Origin: Elusimicrobiota bacterium
Lineage (GTDB): Bacteria > Elusimicrobiota > UBA8919
Direction of reading: 5' to 3'
Length of the DNA stretch: 64,000 bases
NCBI GenBank assembly: GCA_016928195.1
Contig: JAFGLF010000076.1
Location: 1-64,000 of the forward strand
Shown piece by piece: positions 1 through 7,011 of the stretch. The notes beneath the pieces are model-generated. The model worked only from the letters and a program-made list of their open reading frames with translations. It searched no databases and had not been told where the DNA came from. Each line of letters opens with the position of its first letter. Within the stretch, counting starts at the first letter, position 1. Position numbers and translations under genes: made by a program.

Positions 1-226
1 ATCCCTACGTAATACATAATGTACCCCCCTCTCTCTATTTTACTTTTTTTTCCTTGGGTACACTATGCCTTCATTATAACTCCTTTTGTAAATATTTTAG
101 GGCTTCACAAAAATCATTTCGCCCTTGATTACATTGATTAAAAGTCAGATTACACAGATTAAAGCTCGACAGAAACATCTGTGTAATCAACAGCCCTGAA
201 CGTATTTTGTAAAGGGCTGTAAATAT
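1..226. repeat. Intergenic region with GATTACACAGATT-type repeat and hairpin
   Basis: No gene is visible here. Around 125-193 there are inverted copies of a GATTACACAGATT/ATCTGTGTAATC sequence that recurs near 24.1 kb and 32.6 kb. An 8-bp stem (ACAGCCCT at 190-197, AGGGCTGT at 213-220, 15-nt loop) follows the stop of the DUF1638 gene. It could end that transcript but lacks a U-run. Confidence 0.6.
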
Positions 227-868
227 TTAATCTAAACATTCTAAAAGAAGTTTTTTTAGTCTGTCCAAAGAAATATTATATGGTTCTATTGGGATTGCCA
301 TCCAATCTGAAAACTCAAGAATTTTTTCCGGGGAACTTTGTGAATATTCGTCAAAAACTGGTATAGAATCCAAAAATACTGCTTTTTCATTTTGCGGGAA
401 TGTTTCATTTGACTTAGCGTGGTCCCATGTTTTAAAAATATGCTTCCAATACTTTAACCACCCCGGTGAAAGCCAATAGACTTTTTTCCCTTCGCTTATT
501 TTTTCTCTATCTTTAATATCAGTAATCATATCAATACAATTCTTTGCTTTTATTCTTGAAATTTGTTCCCCTTGTTTTTGAATTATTTTATCTATATCTT
601 TAAAAGGGTCTACCGAATCAATATAACATCTGCTTCCATACGCCACAATAACTTTTTTAGAATATTTCTTGGCGGTTTCCAGTTGTTTTACAAGCTGCTT
701 TTCAAGTTCTTCCGGATCCTCATGTAGCCCGGGTTTAGTATATAAAATCTTATCCGCATTTAAAAATCCCGTTTCGCTTAAATAATTCAATTCCGGAGAC
801 AATGTCCCGCAGGAAACAATAGTATAACCTTTAAATGACGTGTTATCATTTATATGCATATATATCAA
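227..868 (-). CDS. DUF1638 family protein
   Basis: This 213-residue protein matches what I recall of the DUF1638 family. It has an N-terminal VSCGTL segment, a PGLHEDPEELEK block, a YGSRC segment, an RIKAKNCIDMI block and the characteristic YWLSPGWL motif near residue 133. DUF1638 proteins occur in methanogens and anaerobic bacteria, often near corrinoid or methyl-transfer genes; their biochemical role is unknown to me. The conserved cysteines suggest metal or cofactor binding (inference). It is the last gene of the minus-strand cluster and overlaps the upstream ferredoxin by 4 nt (ATGA), so the two are probably translationally coupled. A second Met at codon 4 is an alternative start. Confidence 0.8.
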   Translation of the reverse strand: MIYMHINDNTSFKGYTIVSCGTLSPELNYLSETGFLNADKILYTKPGLHEDPEELEKQLVKQLETAKKYSKKVIVAYGSRCYIDSVDPFKDIDKIIQKQGEQISRIKAKNCIDMITDIKDREKISEGKKVYWLSPGWLKYWKHIFKTWDHAKSNETFPQNEKAVFLDSIPVFDEYSQSSPEKILEFSDWMAIPIEPYNISLDRLKKLLLECLD

Positions 869-1224
869 ACTTTTTTTAACATTTCAAGCTGAGTTAAAGT
901 TTTCTCTGCAATAATTTTCTCCTTATTAAAATGTTTCTTCATTCTTTCCAAGCATTTCCATTTTTCATTATCATTGCCAAGATATTTTGCACATGCTTTC
1001 ATAAACTCCTTTGTAGTTTCTACATTTATCTTTACCTGTTCCGGTATTTTTTCACCGTCGTGTCTTACCGCCTCCAATTTGCAAACGTCATGGCAGGTGC
1101 CGCAACGAATACATTTATCCATATTTATCTTTGCTTTATCATTTTCCATTAATATTGCCCCTACCGGACATTTTTCCAAACAAACTTCACACCCAATACA
1201 TTTATCCTCATCAATCCAAGGCAT
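865..1224 (-). CDS. 2[4Fe-4S] ferredoxin with C-terminal helical tail
   Basis: Electron-transfer protein of 119 residues. The first half holds two classical cluster motifs, CIGCEVCLEKCP (residues 9-20) and CIRCGTCHDVC (about 38-48), each supplying cysteines for a [4Fe-4S] cluster. The second half has no cysteine-rich motif apart from scattered cysteines and looks helical and charged. It is probably a docking or dimerisation tail rather than a second redox centre. It precedes and overlaps the DUF1638 gene by 4 nt, so it may donate or accept electrons for that protein (inference). Confidence 0.9.
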   Translation of the reverse strand: MPWIDEDKCIGCEVCLEKCPVGAILMENDKAKINMDKCIRCGTCHDVCKLEAVRHDGEKIPEQVKINVETTKEFMKACAKYLGNDNEKWKCLERMKKHFNKEKIIAEKTLTQLEMLKKV

Positions 1225-1268
1225 TTTAACACTCCCTAAAATTTAAAAAATATGTACAGATATCACCA

Positions 1269-1586
1269 TCACATGCCATATCCCTGGACAAAATTTTTTC
1301 CACGGCTCCAGCCGCGACCATTACCGAACCAACCTCTTCTTCCAAAACCCCGACCGCGTCCAAACCCAAACCAGCCGCGACCAAGTCTTATTCCAAACCG
1401 TGGTTCCCAATAAGAAACGGTTGACCTATAAGGATGCATCCTTGTTACAGATGTTCTATATCGCCCAGTACGACCATAAGAAATCCTACCCCCTGCTGAA
1501 CCTGAAAGAGGCACCACACAATAACCCATTCCCCAACCTGTCATCGGTCCTTCTCCCCTTGGTCCTGTTCCATCTCCAAACGGCAT
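1269..1586 (-). CDS. DUF5320 family Gly/Arg-rich protein
   Basis: The N-terminus MPFGDGTGPRGEGPMTGWGMGYC is close to the DUF5320 signature (MPxGDGTGPxGxGPMTGRxxGYC). The rest is rich in Gly, Arg, Phe and Trp, with RGWFGFGRGRGFGRRG-like runs. I start it at the second ATG of the ORF (1586), because the preceding codons themselves spell a GGGGAGG ribosome binding site. The DUF89 gene upstream ends at 1601. The function of DUF5320 is unknown. The family commonly sits beside NifX-like and Mrp-like proteins in anaerobes, and does so here. A second member lies at 5951-6355. Confidence 0.85.
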   Translation of the reverse strand: MPFGDGTGPRGEGPMTGWGMGYCVVPLSGSAGGRISYGRTGRYRTSVTRMHPYRSTVSYWEPRFGIRLGRGWFGFGRGRGFGRRGWFGNGRGWSRGKNFVQGYGM

Positions 1587-1600
1587 ATTAACCTCCCCCA

Positions 1601-2449
1601 TTATTTAAATACTATATCACCAAGCTTTACTCTTAGATGTCCGGCAACAAGTGCACACTTCACTTTTAAAAGAAAAAAGATATTCTTTCCGGTTTCGGTA
1701 TCCAGTGTTTCATAATTACCCTGACCTTTGGAAATTATTAACTGTGCCTTATCATATATATTCTTAAATTCTTTTGAACATAAACTTAGTATGGTTCCAG
1801 GCGCACTGGAACCTGTAGTTATGACCTCTGCAACATCCTTCATTTTAACTTCATTTGCATCATCCAGTGTGGCATCATTGATAATAGGCCCGCTTTTAAC
1901 GGCATAATAAATTTTTAATTTGTATCTCTTTAAAATTTCTTCTATTAAAATCTTATCAAAAACAATCTCGCCTGAATTGTCGCCAAGATAAAGTAAAACT
2001 TTTGTTTTTTTCAACTTTTCTTTAAAAAAACTATAACGACAAACAGCAAATTTTTGAGAAAGTGTCTTTTTTAGAGTATTTTTAAGATTAAACCGGTTAC
2101 CGACTCCGAAATCTATGATGTTTCCGGCAATGGCTAATCTTACTGCTGTTAGTAAAGGTTCGTTAGAATTTCTGATTATGTTCTTCAGTTTAGGATACAT
2201 GTTTAAAGCTATCCGGTTATATTTCTTTTTTATACTATAATACGGGTCTGAATAACCGGTAATCTTTCTGACCATATCATAAACATAACAAGCAATATGC
2301 GGAGGGGTAAGCTGGCTGTCCGATTTAATAAGATATTCCATAACCCTGCCTAAAACCTTCTTTTGTTTTTCTTTGTCAGCCGTAGACAATCTTGTTGCTT
2401 CAAGGCTCTGTCTTAAAATGCAAGGGAAACAATCTAAATATGTTTTCAT
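1601..2449 (-). CDS. DUF89/ARMT1-like damage-control phosphatase family protein
   Basis: This 282-residue protein has the hallmarks of the short archaeal/bacterial DUF89 (ARMT1-like) subfamily: an N-terminal [10 protein letters not shown] cysteine pair, the metal/phosphate-site motif [10 protein letters not shown] near residue 160, [10 protein letters not shown], and a C-terminal [12 protein letters not shown]89 proteins are metal-dependent phosphatases thought to remove damaged phosphometabolites; the substrate here is unknown. It overlaps the upstream Mrp ATPase gene by 4 nt and is followed directly by DUF5320, so it belongs to the same transcript. A metal-dependent enzyme in a Fur-headed cluster fits a metal-cofactor role (inference). 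Confidence 0.85.
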   Translation of the reverse strand: MKTYLDCFPCILRQSLEATRLSTADKEKQKKVLGRVMEYLIKSDSQLTPPHIACYVYDMVRKITGYSDPYYSIKKKYNRIALNMYPKLKNIIRNSNEPLLTAVRLAIAGNIIDFGVGNRFNLKNTLKKTLSQKFAVCRYSFFKEKLKKTKVLLYLGDNSGEIVFDKILIEEILKRYKLKIYYAVKSGPIINDATLDDANEVKMKDVAEVITTGSSAPGTILSLCSKEFKNIYDKAQLIISKGQGNYETLDTETGKNIFFLLKVKCALVAGHLRVKLGDIVFK

Positions 2450-3258
2450 AGTTTATCGCAGATATTTTTTATGGCTGCCGCTGATTTCGATTGCGGATAT
2501 TTTTCAATAAACGGGGTGCCTTCATCCGAAGAACTTACTATATTTAACTCAAAAGGGATTTTACCTAGAAACGGAACACCTAATTCAGCCGATGCCTTTT
2601 CACCGCCGCCGATTTTAAAAAGTTCTATTTCTTTATTACAATGCGGACATGTAAACCCGCTCATATTTTCTAAAATTCCTAAAATAGGTATTGATAACTG
2701 TTTTAAAAAACTGACACATTTCCTTGAATCAAGCAGGGCAACATCCTGCGGTGTTGTAACAACAATTGCGCCTTTGATATCCTTTATCATCTGACATATT
2801 GATAAGGGTTCATCCCCTGTGCCTGGCGGTAAATCAACAACCAAAAAGTCCAGTTGACCCCAGTTTACTTCCGCTAAAAATTGTTTCAAAACACCCATCT
2901 TTAAAGGACCGCGCCAGATTACAGGAGAATCCGGCGTTTCCAGAAGAGATGCTATTGAAACGGCAAAAAGATTATTATTAACTTTATACGGGGATAACCC
3001 GGAAGAATCAAAGGACAACTTTTTACCTTCAAACCCGAGCATTTTTGCCACTGACGGACCATGAATATCCGCATCCAGAAGTCCGACTTTTTTTCCTTTC
3101 ATGGACAGACAAACAGCAATATTAACCGCTACGGCACTTTTACCGACACCGCCTTTATTCGATAAAACCAAGATTTTAGACTTTATACGGGACATATTTT
3201 TCTCTAATAAAATCTCCAATCTTTTTAATTCATTCTCTTTTTCATTAGAATTAGACAT
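2446..3258 (-). CDS. Mrp/NBP35-type P-loop ATPase, iron-sulfur carrier
   Basis: This 270-residue MinD-superfamily ATPase has the deviant Walker [15 protein letters not shown] (about residues 33-46), the switch [10 protein letters not shown] and [12 protein letters not shown] (Walker B region). The C-terminal CPHC (in [10 protein letters not shown]) is the cysteine pair by which Mrp/ApbC/NBP35 dimers bind a transferable [4Fe-4S] cluster. It probably assembles or carries Fe-S clusters for the ferredoxin and other metal proteins of this cluster. The start follows a strong GGAGGAGAAATA site that overlaps the end of a small lipoprotein ORF. Confidence 0.92.
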   Translation of the reverse strand: MSNSNEKENELKRLEILLEKNMSRIKSKILVLSNKGGVGKSAVAVNIAVCLSMKGKKVGLLDADIHGPSVAKMLGFEGKKLSFDSSGLSPYKVNNNLFAVSIASLLETPDSPVIWRGPLKMGVLKQFLAEVNWGQLDFLVVDLPPGTGDEPLSICQMIKDIKGAIVVTTPQDVALLDSRKCVSFLKQLSIPILGILENMSGFTCPHCNKEIELFKIGGGEKASAELGVPFLGKIPFELNIVSSSDEGTPFIEKYPQSKSAAAIKNICDKL

Positions 3259-3467
3259 TATTTCTCCTCCGTTAAGGGATTACCCGCCTGGCCAGTCCGC
3301 CGGCCGGCGGAGGCCGGCGTGCACCTTCTGCTAATATCAAAACTGTTTATCTCTGCTTTCTTTTCATCAATAACCTTTTGGTTATAAACCGTTGAATCTT
3401 TTGCATTACAGCCGATTAATAGTAATAATAAACTAACTGATAATATCAGATTTCTTTCTATTTTCAT
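3258..3467 (-). CDS. Small putative lipoprotein, C-terminus altered by a palindromic repeat
   Basis: This 69-residue ORF starts with a basic n-region, a hydrophobic stretch ([13 protein letters not shown]) and a cysteine in a lipobox-like LIGC. That predicts lipidation and membrane anchoring after residue 19. Roughly the last 23 residues ([16 protein letters not shown]...) are encoded by a GC-rich element containing a 16-bp palindrome (3296-3311), quite unlike the AT-rich surroundings. The original C-terminus was probably replaced by this insertion. The stop overlaps the ATG of the Mrp gene. I recognise no function, and the gene may be decaying. Confidence 0.5.
   Translation of the reverse strand: MKIERNLILSVSLLLLLIGCNAKDSTVYNQKVIDEKKAEINSFDISRRCTPASAGRRTGQAGNPLTEEK
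3296..3311. repeat. 16-bp GC-rich palindrome (TCCGCC...GGCGGA family)
   Basis: A perfect palindrome TCCGCCGG/CCGGCGGA lies within the 3' end of the small lipoprotein ORF. Related palindromes occur near 16636, 24057, 53267, 53294 and 54377, and a GC-rich relative sits in the NifX-like gene near 4960-4990. It stands out as a GC island in AT-rich DNA. Confidence 0.75.
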
Positions 3468-3516
3468 TCCAGTCCCTGAATTTTTTATTTTCTAGTAGTA
3501 GGTTAGAATAAATTAC

Positions 3517-4140
3517 TTATTTTTCGGATACTAAAACCCAGTGGTATTTCTCTTTATATCTTTTAGTTCTATACCCCAATTTATTAAGATACGAATATGA
3601 ATAATCTTCTTTAATTCCAAGATTTTCATGAATCCTTCCTTCATCTTTATGGATTTTATTTACTATCTCTATCCCTTTTTTATTGAAATCTGCCAAAATA
3701 AACCTGCCTTTTTTAGATAAAACTCTGTCCGCTTCGGAAAGAACCTTGTCAACTTTTTTTATGTGATGGAATAAATTAACACAAATAGCACTTTTGAAGC
3801 TTTCCTTTTTAAAATCCATCGCCTCGGCATTCATTACGTAAAATTTGACATTAGGAAGTAAATTTTCATAGGCAAGATTGGCTGCCGCTATTTTAAGTGA
3901 TTCAATATCTCTATCTATCGCTGTTATTTTATATCCCGTCTTTGTTAAAGCTATTGCCGTATCCCCATAGCCTGTCCCGATTTCTAAAATACTATCGGAC
4001 AATATTCCTGCCTTCTGTAAAATAAACTTTCTGCTTTCTGCAAAATCAAAGCTCTTTGTCCTGTAAAGAGCACGTCTTTCGCTGAACTGTTTATGATTTT
4101 CTTCTTTTTCTTTTTCTGATACTTTTGGGACATATAACAT
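3517..4140 (-). CDS. Class I SAM-dependent methyltransferase
   Basis: A 207-residue methyltransferase fold: motif I ILEIGTGYGDTAIAL, an acidic strand-2 end (ITAIDRD), a motif around YVMNAEAMDF, and the post-I region CVNLFHHI followed by LSKKGRFILADF. These are typical of UbiE/Methyltransf_11-like enzymes with small-molecule or protein substrates; the substrate cannot be read from sequence. I chose the ATG at 4140 (MLYVPK) over the TTG at 4158, because GGGGGCG lies a suitable distance upstream. It follows the MTHFR-C gene almost immediately and is probably co-transcribed with it. Confidence 0.85.
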   Translation of the reverse strand: MLYVPKVSEKEKEENHKQFSERRALYRTKSFDFAESRKFILQKAGILSDSILEIGTGYGDTAIALTKTGYKITAIDRDIESLKIAAANLAYENLLPNVKFYVMNAEAMDFKKESFKSAICVNLFHHIKKVDKVLSEADRVLSKKGRFILADFNKKGIEIVNKIHKDEGRIHENLGIKEDYSYSYLNKLGYRTKRYKEKYHWVLVSEK

Positions 4141-4142
4141 TC

Positions 4143-4868
4143 TTAATCGCCCCCGCAATAATTCGAAATATTACGAAGTCCTGCTAATGACTTAAACCCC
4201 GCCTGTCGTTCCTTTAATGATAGGCTCCTTGGTTTGCTCCATCTTGAATAATTTTTTGGGTTCTGATAGTTAAACATCAAATCCAATCTCCCTATCGATT
4301 TGAGACGTTTATATATTAACTCCCATCCGCAGTCCTGTTCCTTGTCGACTTCACATTTACCGTTTTTTGCTCCGCCGCACGGACCATTCAAGAGTCCTTT
4401 AGAACAAAGTGTTACCGGGCAAAGCCCTCCTGTTGTTTCAACAATACATTCCCCGCATAAAGAACAGTATTCTGTTATAAAATCGTCGGTAACAGTTTCT
4501 CCCCCAAAAATTGTATCACAGCCGGAGTGAACCAGTCCTCCGCCGGTTGCATCCATCACAGTGTGAATCCCCTGCCCGCAGGCAAGAATCAAAAATGAAT
4601 CTGCCTCTTCTGTTTCCTTTTTGTGTTTAACGTTTAACAAATCCTTTGCAAGAGAAAGTTTGCAAAGGGACTTCCCGGAATCAGTAGCCCCGTAGCCTGT
4701 TACTTTAACACCTTTACTCTCAAGACATTTTTTCATTTCTTTACATTGTTCATTCCCGCCTGATTTACATTTTTCGGCACAGTTGTCGCATCCTACAATA
4801 AAAACTTTTTCTCCTTCTTTTATATTATCTAGAATTTCTTCCAGCGGCTTCTGGATTGTTGCATGCAT
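4143..4868 (-). CDS. Methylenetetrahydrofolate reductase C-terminal domain protein (MetV-like)
   Basis: This 241-residue cysteine-rich protein has an N-terminal VGCDNCAEKC cluster, a central CSLCGEC and the signature block LCPVTLCSKGLLNGPCGG with NGKCEV and CGWELIYKRL. That matches the MTHFR_C domain found in MetV, the partner of MetF-type methylene-THF reductase in acetogens, and in related Fe-S/Zn proteins. No metF is present beside it, so its partner is encoded elsewhere or it has another electron-transfer role. About 12 cysteines imply Fe-S or zinc binding. It lies between the NifX-like genes and the methyltransferase in the Fur-headed cluster. Confidence 0.88.
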   Translation of the reverse strand: MHATIQKPLEEILDNIKEGEKVFIVGCDNCAEKCKSGGNEQCKEMKKCLESKGVKVTGYGATDSGKSLCKLSLAKDLLNVKHKKETEEADSFLILACGQGIHTVMDATGGGLVHSGCDTIFGGETVTDDFITEYCSLCGECIVETTGGLCPVTLCSKGLLNGPCGGAKNGKCEVDKEQDCGWELIYKRLKSIGRLDLMFNYQNPKNYSRWSKPRSLSLKERQAGFKSLAGLRNISNYCGGD

Positions 4869-4916
4869 GATTCCTCCCGCAAATCTATAGTAATTCTTTA
4901 TATACTACTCCGCTGC

Positions 4917-5411
4917 TTAACTGCGTTTCCGCCCGCCGCCTGCGCCGCCACCACGCCCCCCGCCTGACCGGCCTTGGCGGGCAGGCATGCCGCCGCCTCG
5001 GCCCCCGCCGGATTTCCCCATACGGGAAGGAATATCATTACCGGATGCGGTTCCATAATGGCCAGGTACTGTTGATCCTTTTGTTTCTTCCAAACTGCCT
5101 TTTTTAAAAAGCTCTATGGCTTCTTTTATAGTACCTGATATACCGGTTATAACTTTTATCCCCGACATACTTAAAGTTGAAAAAGCATTTGGGCCAACAT
5201 TACCTGTTAAAACCGTTTTTACTCCTTTGTTGGCTATAATCTGCGCTGACTGGATACCGGCACCGCCCATAGCATTAATATTAGAATTTTCAATTACTTC
5301 AAATTCCTCGGTTGCCGGATCAACAATAATAAAATACTGACACCTGCCAAATCTTGGGTCAACCTGTGAATCCAGAGTATTACCCTGAGAAGTTATACAA
5401 ATTTTTGACAT
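4917..5411 (-). CDS. NifX/NifB-family dinitrogenase cofactor domain protein with Gly-Arg tail
   Basis: Residues 1-110 form a dinitrogenase iron-molybdenum cofactor biosynthesis (NifX/MTH1175-like) domain: DSQVDPRFGRCQYFIIVD, a central GGAGIQSAQ and TGNVGPNAF. The remaining roughly 50 residues are a low-complexity Gly/Arg/Ser tail (GGGRGGG repeats) ending in RKRS. No nif structural genes are visible, so the domain more likely binds iron-sulfur or another metallocluster than FeMo-co. Part of the tail (MPARQGRSGG) is encoded by a GC-rich palindromic element. The ATG overlaps the stop of the preceding NifX-like gene. Confidence 0.88.
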   Translation of the reverse strand: MSKICITSQGNTLDSQVDPRFGRCQYFIIVDPATEEFEVIENSNINAMGGAGIQSAQIIANKGVKTVLTGNVGPNAFSTLSMSGIKVITGISGTIKEAIELFKKGSLEETKGSTVPGHYGTASGNDIPSRMGKSGGGRGGGMPARQGRSGGGRGGGAGGGRKRS

Positions 5412-5797
5412 TATTCGTCACCTCCGTGTTCGCATTCTGTTTTATCAATTCCATAACCCTTTCCTGCACCGGGATTGCAAAGGGATTCCCCGCCCTTAAG
5501 AGTCCCCTTTAAAATCTGCTTTAATATATCATCAATTTTTCCTGAAACACCCATTATTGTTTTTATACCTGCATCATCAAAAAGTCCGACTGCACGCTGC
5601 CCCATTCCGCCTGCTATTATACATTCGACACCTTGTTTCTTGAGAAACTCCGGTAAAAAACCCGGGTGATGACCGGGATTTTCAATTACATCTTTGTTTT
5701 TTACCTCTTTTCCTTCTATCTCAGCAATAGTAAAAGAAGGACAGCGGCCAAAATGTTCAGACACAAAATCACCATCTGTGGATATTGCCACTTTCAT
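5411..5797 (-). CDS. NifX/NifB-family dinitrogenase cofactor domain protein
   Basis: This 128-residue single-domain protein shares the fold of its neighbour: MKVAISTDGDFVSEHFGRCPSF at the start, GHHPGFLPEFL, and AGGMGQRAVGLFDDAGI in the middle. The C-terminus carries CNPG and CEH, possible extra ligands. I start it at the ATG at 5797, preceded by GGAGGAATATTTT. The upstream TTG start would place the ribosome binding site inside the gene. The pair of NifX-like genes overlaps at the stop/start, indicating co-translation and perhaps a heterodimer. Confidence 0.9.
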   Translation of the reverse strand: MKVAISTDGDFVSEHFGRCPSFTIAEIEGKEVKNKDVIENPGHHPGFLPEFLKKQGVECIIAGGMGQRAVGLFDDAGIKTIMGVSGKIDDILKQILKGTLKGGESLCNPGAGKGYGIDKTECEHGGDE

Positions 5798-5815
5798 AAA
5801 ATATTCCTCCAAATT

Positions 5816-5869
5816 TAGTAGTGCGGCCTTACCTGTCTGCCGTCTTTGTGGCAGAAGGCCGCACTACTA
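5816..5869. repeat. Long perfect hairpin between metal-cluster genes
   Basis: Fifteen-nucleotide arms TAGTAGTGCGGCCTT (5816-5830) and AAGGCCGCACTACTA (5855-5869) pair perfectly around a loop that can form a small inner stem. It lies between the DUF5320 gene and the first NifX-like gene. It could act as a terminator, an mRNA-stability element, or simply be a mobile palindrome. Confidence 0.7.
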
Positions 5870-5876
5870 GTTTTTG

Positions 5877-5953
5877 TTTATCCCCACACCAATGGTCAGA
5901 ATATTGGTGTGGGGGTTTACCCTCCGCTATTAATCTATTGGTGTGGGGGTTTA
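5877..5953. repeat. GGTGTGGGGGTTTA repeat with 12-bp hairpin
   Basis: The stem CCCCACACCAAT (5882-5893) pairs with ATTGGTGTGGGG (5903-5914), and a second ATTGGTGTGGGGG copy follows at 5937-5949. The element overlaps the last codon and stop of the DUF5320 gene (stop at 5951). A related arrangement, including the CTCCGCTATT core in inverted form, recurs at 51.2-51.33 kb. Confidence 0.65.
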
Positions 5954-6355
5954 TTTCTTTTCCGCAGCAATAGTTTTCTCCAGTACACTGATACGTTCAT
6001 TTATAGCAGCAACCTCTTCCTGCATTGCCTTTGCCTGCTCTTTGAGCATATCTGCTTCCTGTTGAGGAGTTATATCCGGAGTATAAGGATCTGCATATGG
6101 CACCCCATAGTAACCTGAATCATAAGGATATGCCCACCGTCCTCCGCGACCCCAGCCAAATCCTCTGCCACGGCCCCAGCCAAATCCTCTGCCCATACCG
6201 CGGCCCCTGCCCATACCGCGGCCAAACCCGAACCCTCTTCCTCGTCCGGGAATAGGGTTCATATAGCCCGGCACGTGATATCCGGCACAATACCCTGCTG
6301 CTCTTCCTGTCATTGGACCAGCACCCGCCGGTCCTGTCCCGTCTCCACCTGGCAT
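5951..6355 (-). CDS. DUF5320 family protein with Gly/Arg repeats and coiled-coil end
   Basis: The start [23 protein letters not shown] is the textbook DUF5320 motif. It is followed by [15 protein letters not shown]-type repeats, a Tyr/Pro-rich linker ([18 protein letters not shown]), and a C-terminal helix of about 40 residues with heptad spacing ([26 protein letters not shown]), probably a coiled coil. I use the ATG at 6355, 8 nt after AGGAGG, not the in-frame GTG upstream. It is the first gene downstream of fur, and a Fur box at 6392-6410 lies just upstream, so iron control is likely. Function unknown. Confidence 0.87.
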   Translation of the reverse strand: MPGGDGTGPAGAGPMTGRAAGYCAGYHVPGYMNPIPGRGRGFGFGRGMGRGRGMGRGFGWGRGRGFGWGRGGRWAYPYDSGYYGVPYADPYTPDITPQQEADMLKEQAKAMQEEVAAINERISVLEKTIAAEKK

Positions 6356-6389
6356 AAAAACCACCTCCTGTACATTTCATTCTATTTTG

Positions 6390-6412
6390 TTAATGAAAAC
6401 CATTTTCATTAA
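6390..6412. promoter_or_regulatory. Fur box upstream of DUF5320/NifX cluster
   Basis: TTAATGAAAA and TTTTCATTAA form a perfect 10-bp inverted repeat separated by CCA. It shares the GAAAA..TTTTCATT core of classical Fur boxes and the second Fur-like site near fur. It lies between the fur stop and the start of the DUF5320 gene. Confidence 0.75.
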
Positions 6413-6433
6413 TGGAGAAAAAATATATGTTCT

Positions 6434-6889
6434 TTACCTTTTGCCCTTACATTTATTACATAATCCATGAAATTGTATTATATGTCCTTTGATATCAAAA
6501 TTATATTTTTTGGAAAGTCCTTTTTCGGTAAGCTGCAATAATTCAATCTCATCATCAATAAAATCCGTATAATCAATAACCCTCCCGCACCCGTTACAGA
6601 CCAGATGATGATGATGTCTTTTGCCCTTGGAATCCTCCATTAGTTCAAATCTTGCCCGCCCGTCGCCAAAATCAAACTTATAGACAAATCCCATCTGAAC
6701 CAGTATATCAAGGGTTCTGTATACTGTTGTAAGCCCTATTGCCGGATATTTTTTATGTACCGTAAAATAGATATCTTCAGCACTTAAATGTTTGTCACTT
6801 GAACCTAAAACATCCAGAATTGCTTCTCTGGCAACAGTTACCCTGTACCCATGTCCCCTGAACCTTCCGCACCACCAGTTGTTTCTCAT
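6434..6889 (-). CDS. fur: Fur/PerR family ferric uptake regulator
   Basis: This 151-residue regulator has the Fur winged-helix domain (RVTVAREAILDVL, LSAEDIYFTV, GLTTVYRTLDILVQMG) and a C-terminal metal and dimerisation domain. That domain holds the HHHHLVC sensor motif and two structural zinc cysteine pairs (CNGC and CNKC). It represses or activates genes according to iron, or peroxide if it is a PerR-type; sequence alone does not separate the two. A consensus promoter overlapped downstream by a perfect Fur-like palindrome precedes it, predicting autoregulation. It heads the metal/redox cluster that runs to position 227. Confidence 0.93.
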   Translation of the reverse strand: MRNNWWCGRFRGHGYRVTVAREAILDVLGSSDKHLSAEDIYFTVHKKYPAIGLTTVYRTLDILVQMGFVYKFDFGDGRARFELMEDSKGKRHHHHLVCNGCGRVIDYTDFIDDEIELLQLTEKGLSKKYNFDIKGHIIQFHGLCNKCKGKR

Positions 6890-6903
6890 AACCTTATACC
6901 TTT

Positions 6904-6922
6904 AATGAAAATGATTTTCATT
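6904..6922. promoter_or_regulatory. Fur box in fur promoter
   Basis: AATGAAAAT and ATTTTCATT form a perfect 9-1-9 inverted repeat, very close to the GATAATGATAATCATTATC Fur consensus. It lies between the -10 element (6926-6931) and the fur start codon, an ideal position for autorepression. Confidence 0.85.
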
Positions 6923-6925
6923 ATC

Positions 6926-6954
6926 ATTATAACATGAAATATAAAATTTGTCAA
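6926..6954 (-). promoter_or_regulatory. Sigma70-type promoter of fur
   Basis: On the minus strand TTGACA (6949-6954) and TATAAT (6926-6931) are separated by 17 nt, a perfect consensus. The Fur box begins 4 nt after the -10 element. Confidence 0.85.
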
Positions 6955-7011
6955 GTACTTTTTTTAATTTTCTAATTTTTTATATTTAAGGTAAGCCCCA
7001 GCTGTTTGGAA

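Noticed and set aside
5411-5797. Nitrogenase cofactor biosynthesis locus
   Set aside because: NifX-like domains are widespread in non-diazotrophs, and no nifHDKENB genes are present here.
6120-6380. 86-residue minus-strand ORF overlapping the DUF5320 gene
   Set aside because: It is an out-of-frame reading of the Gly/Arg-rich DUF5320 gene, which has the clear family start and ribosome binding site.
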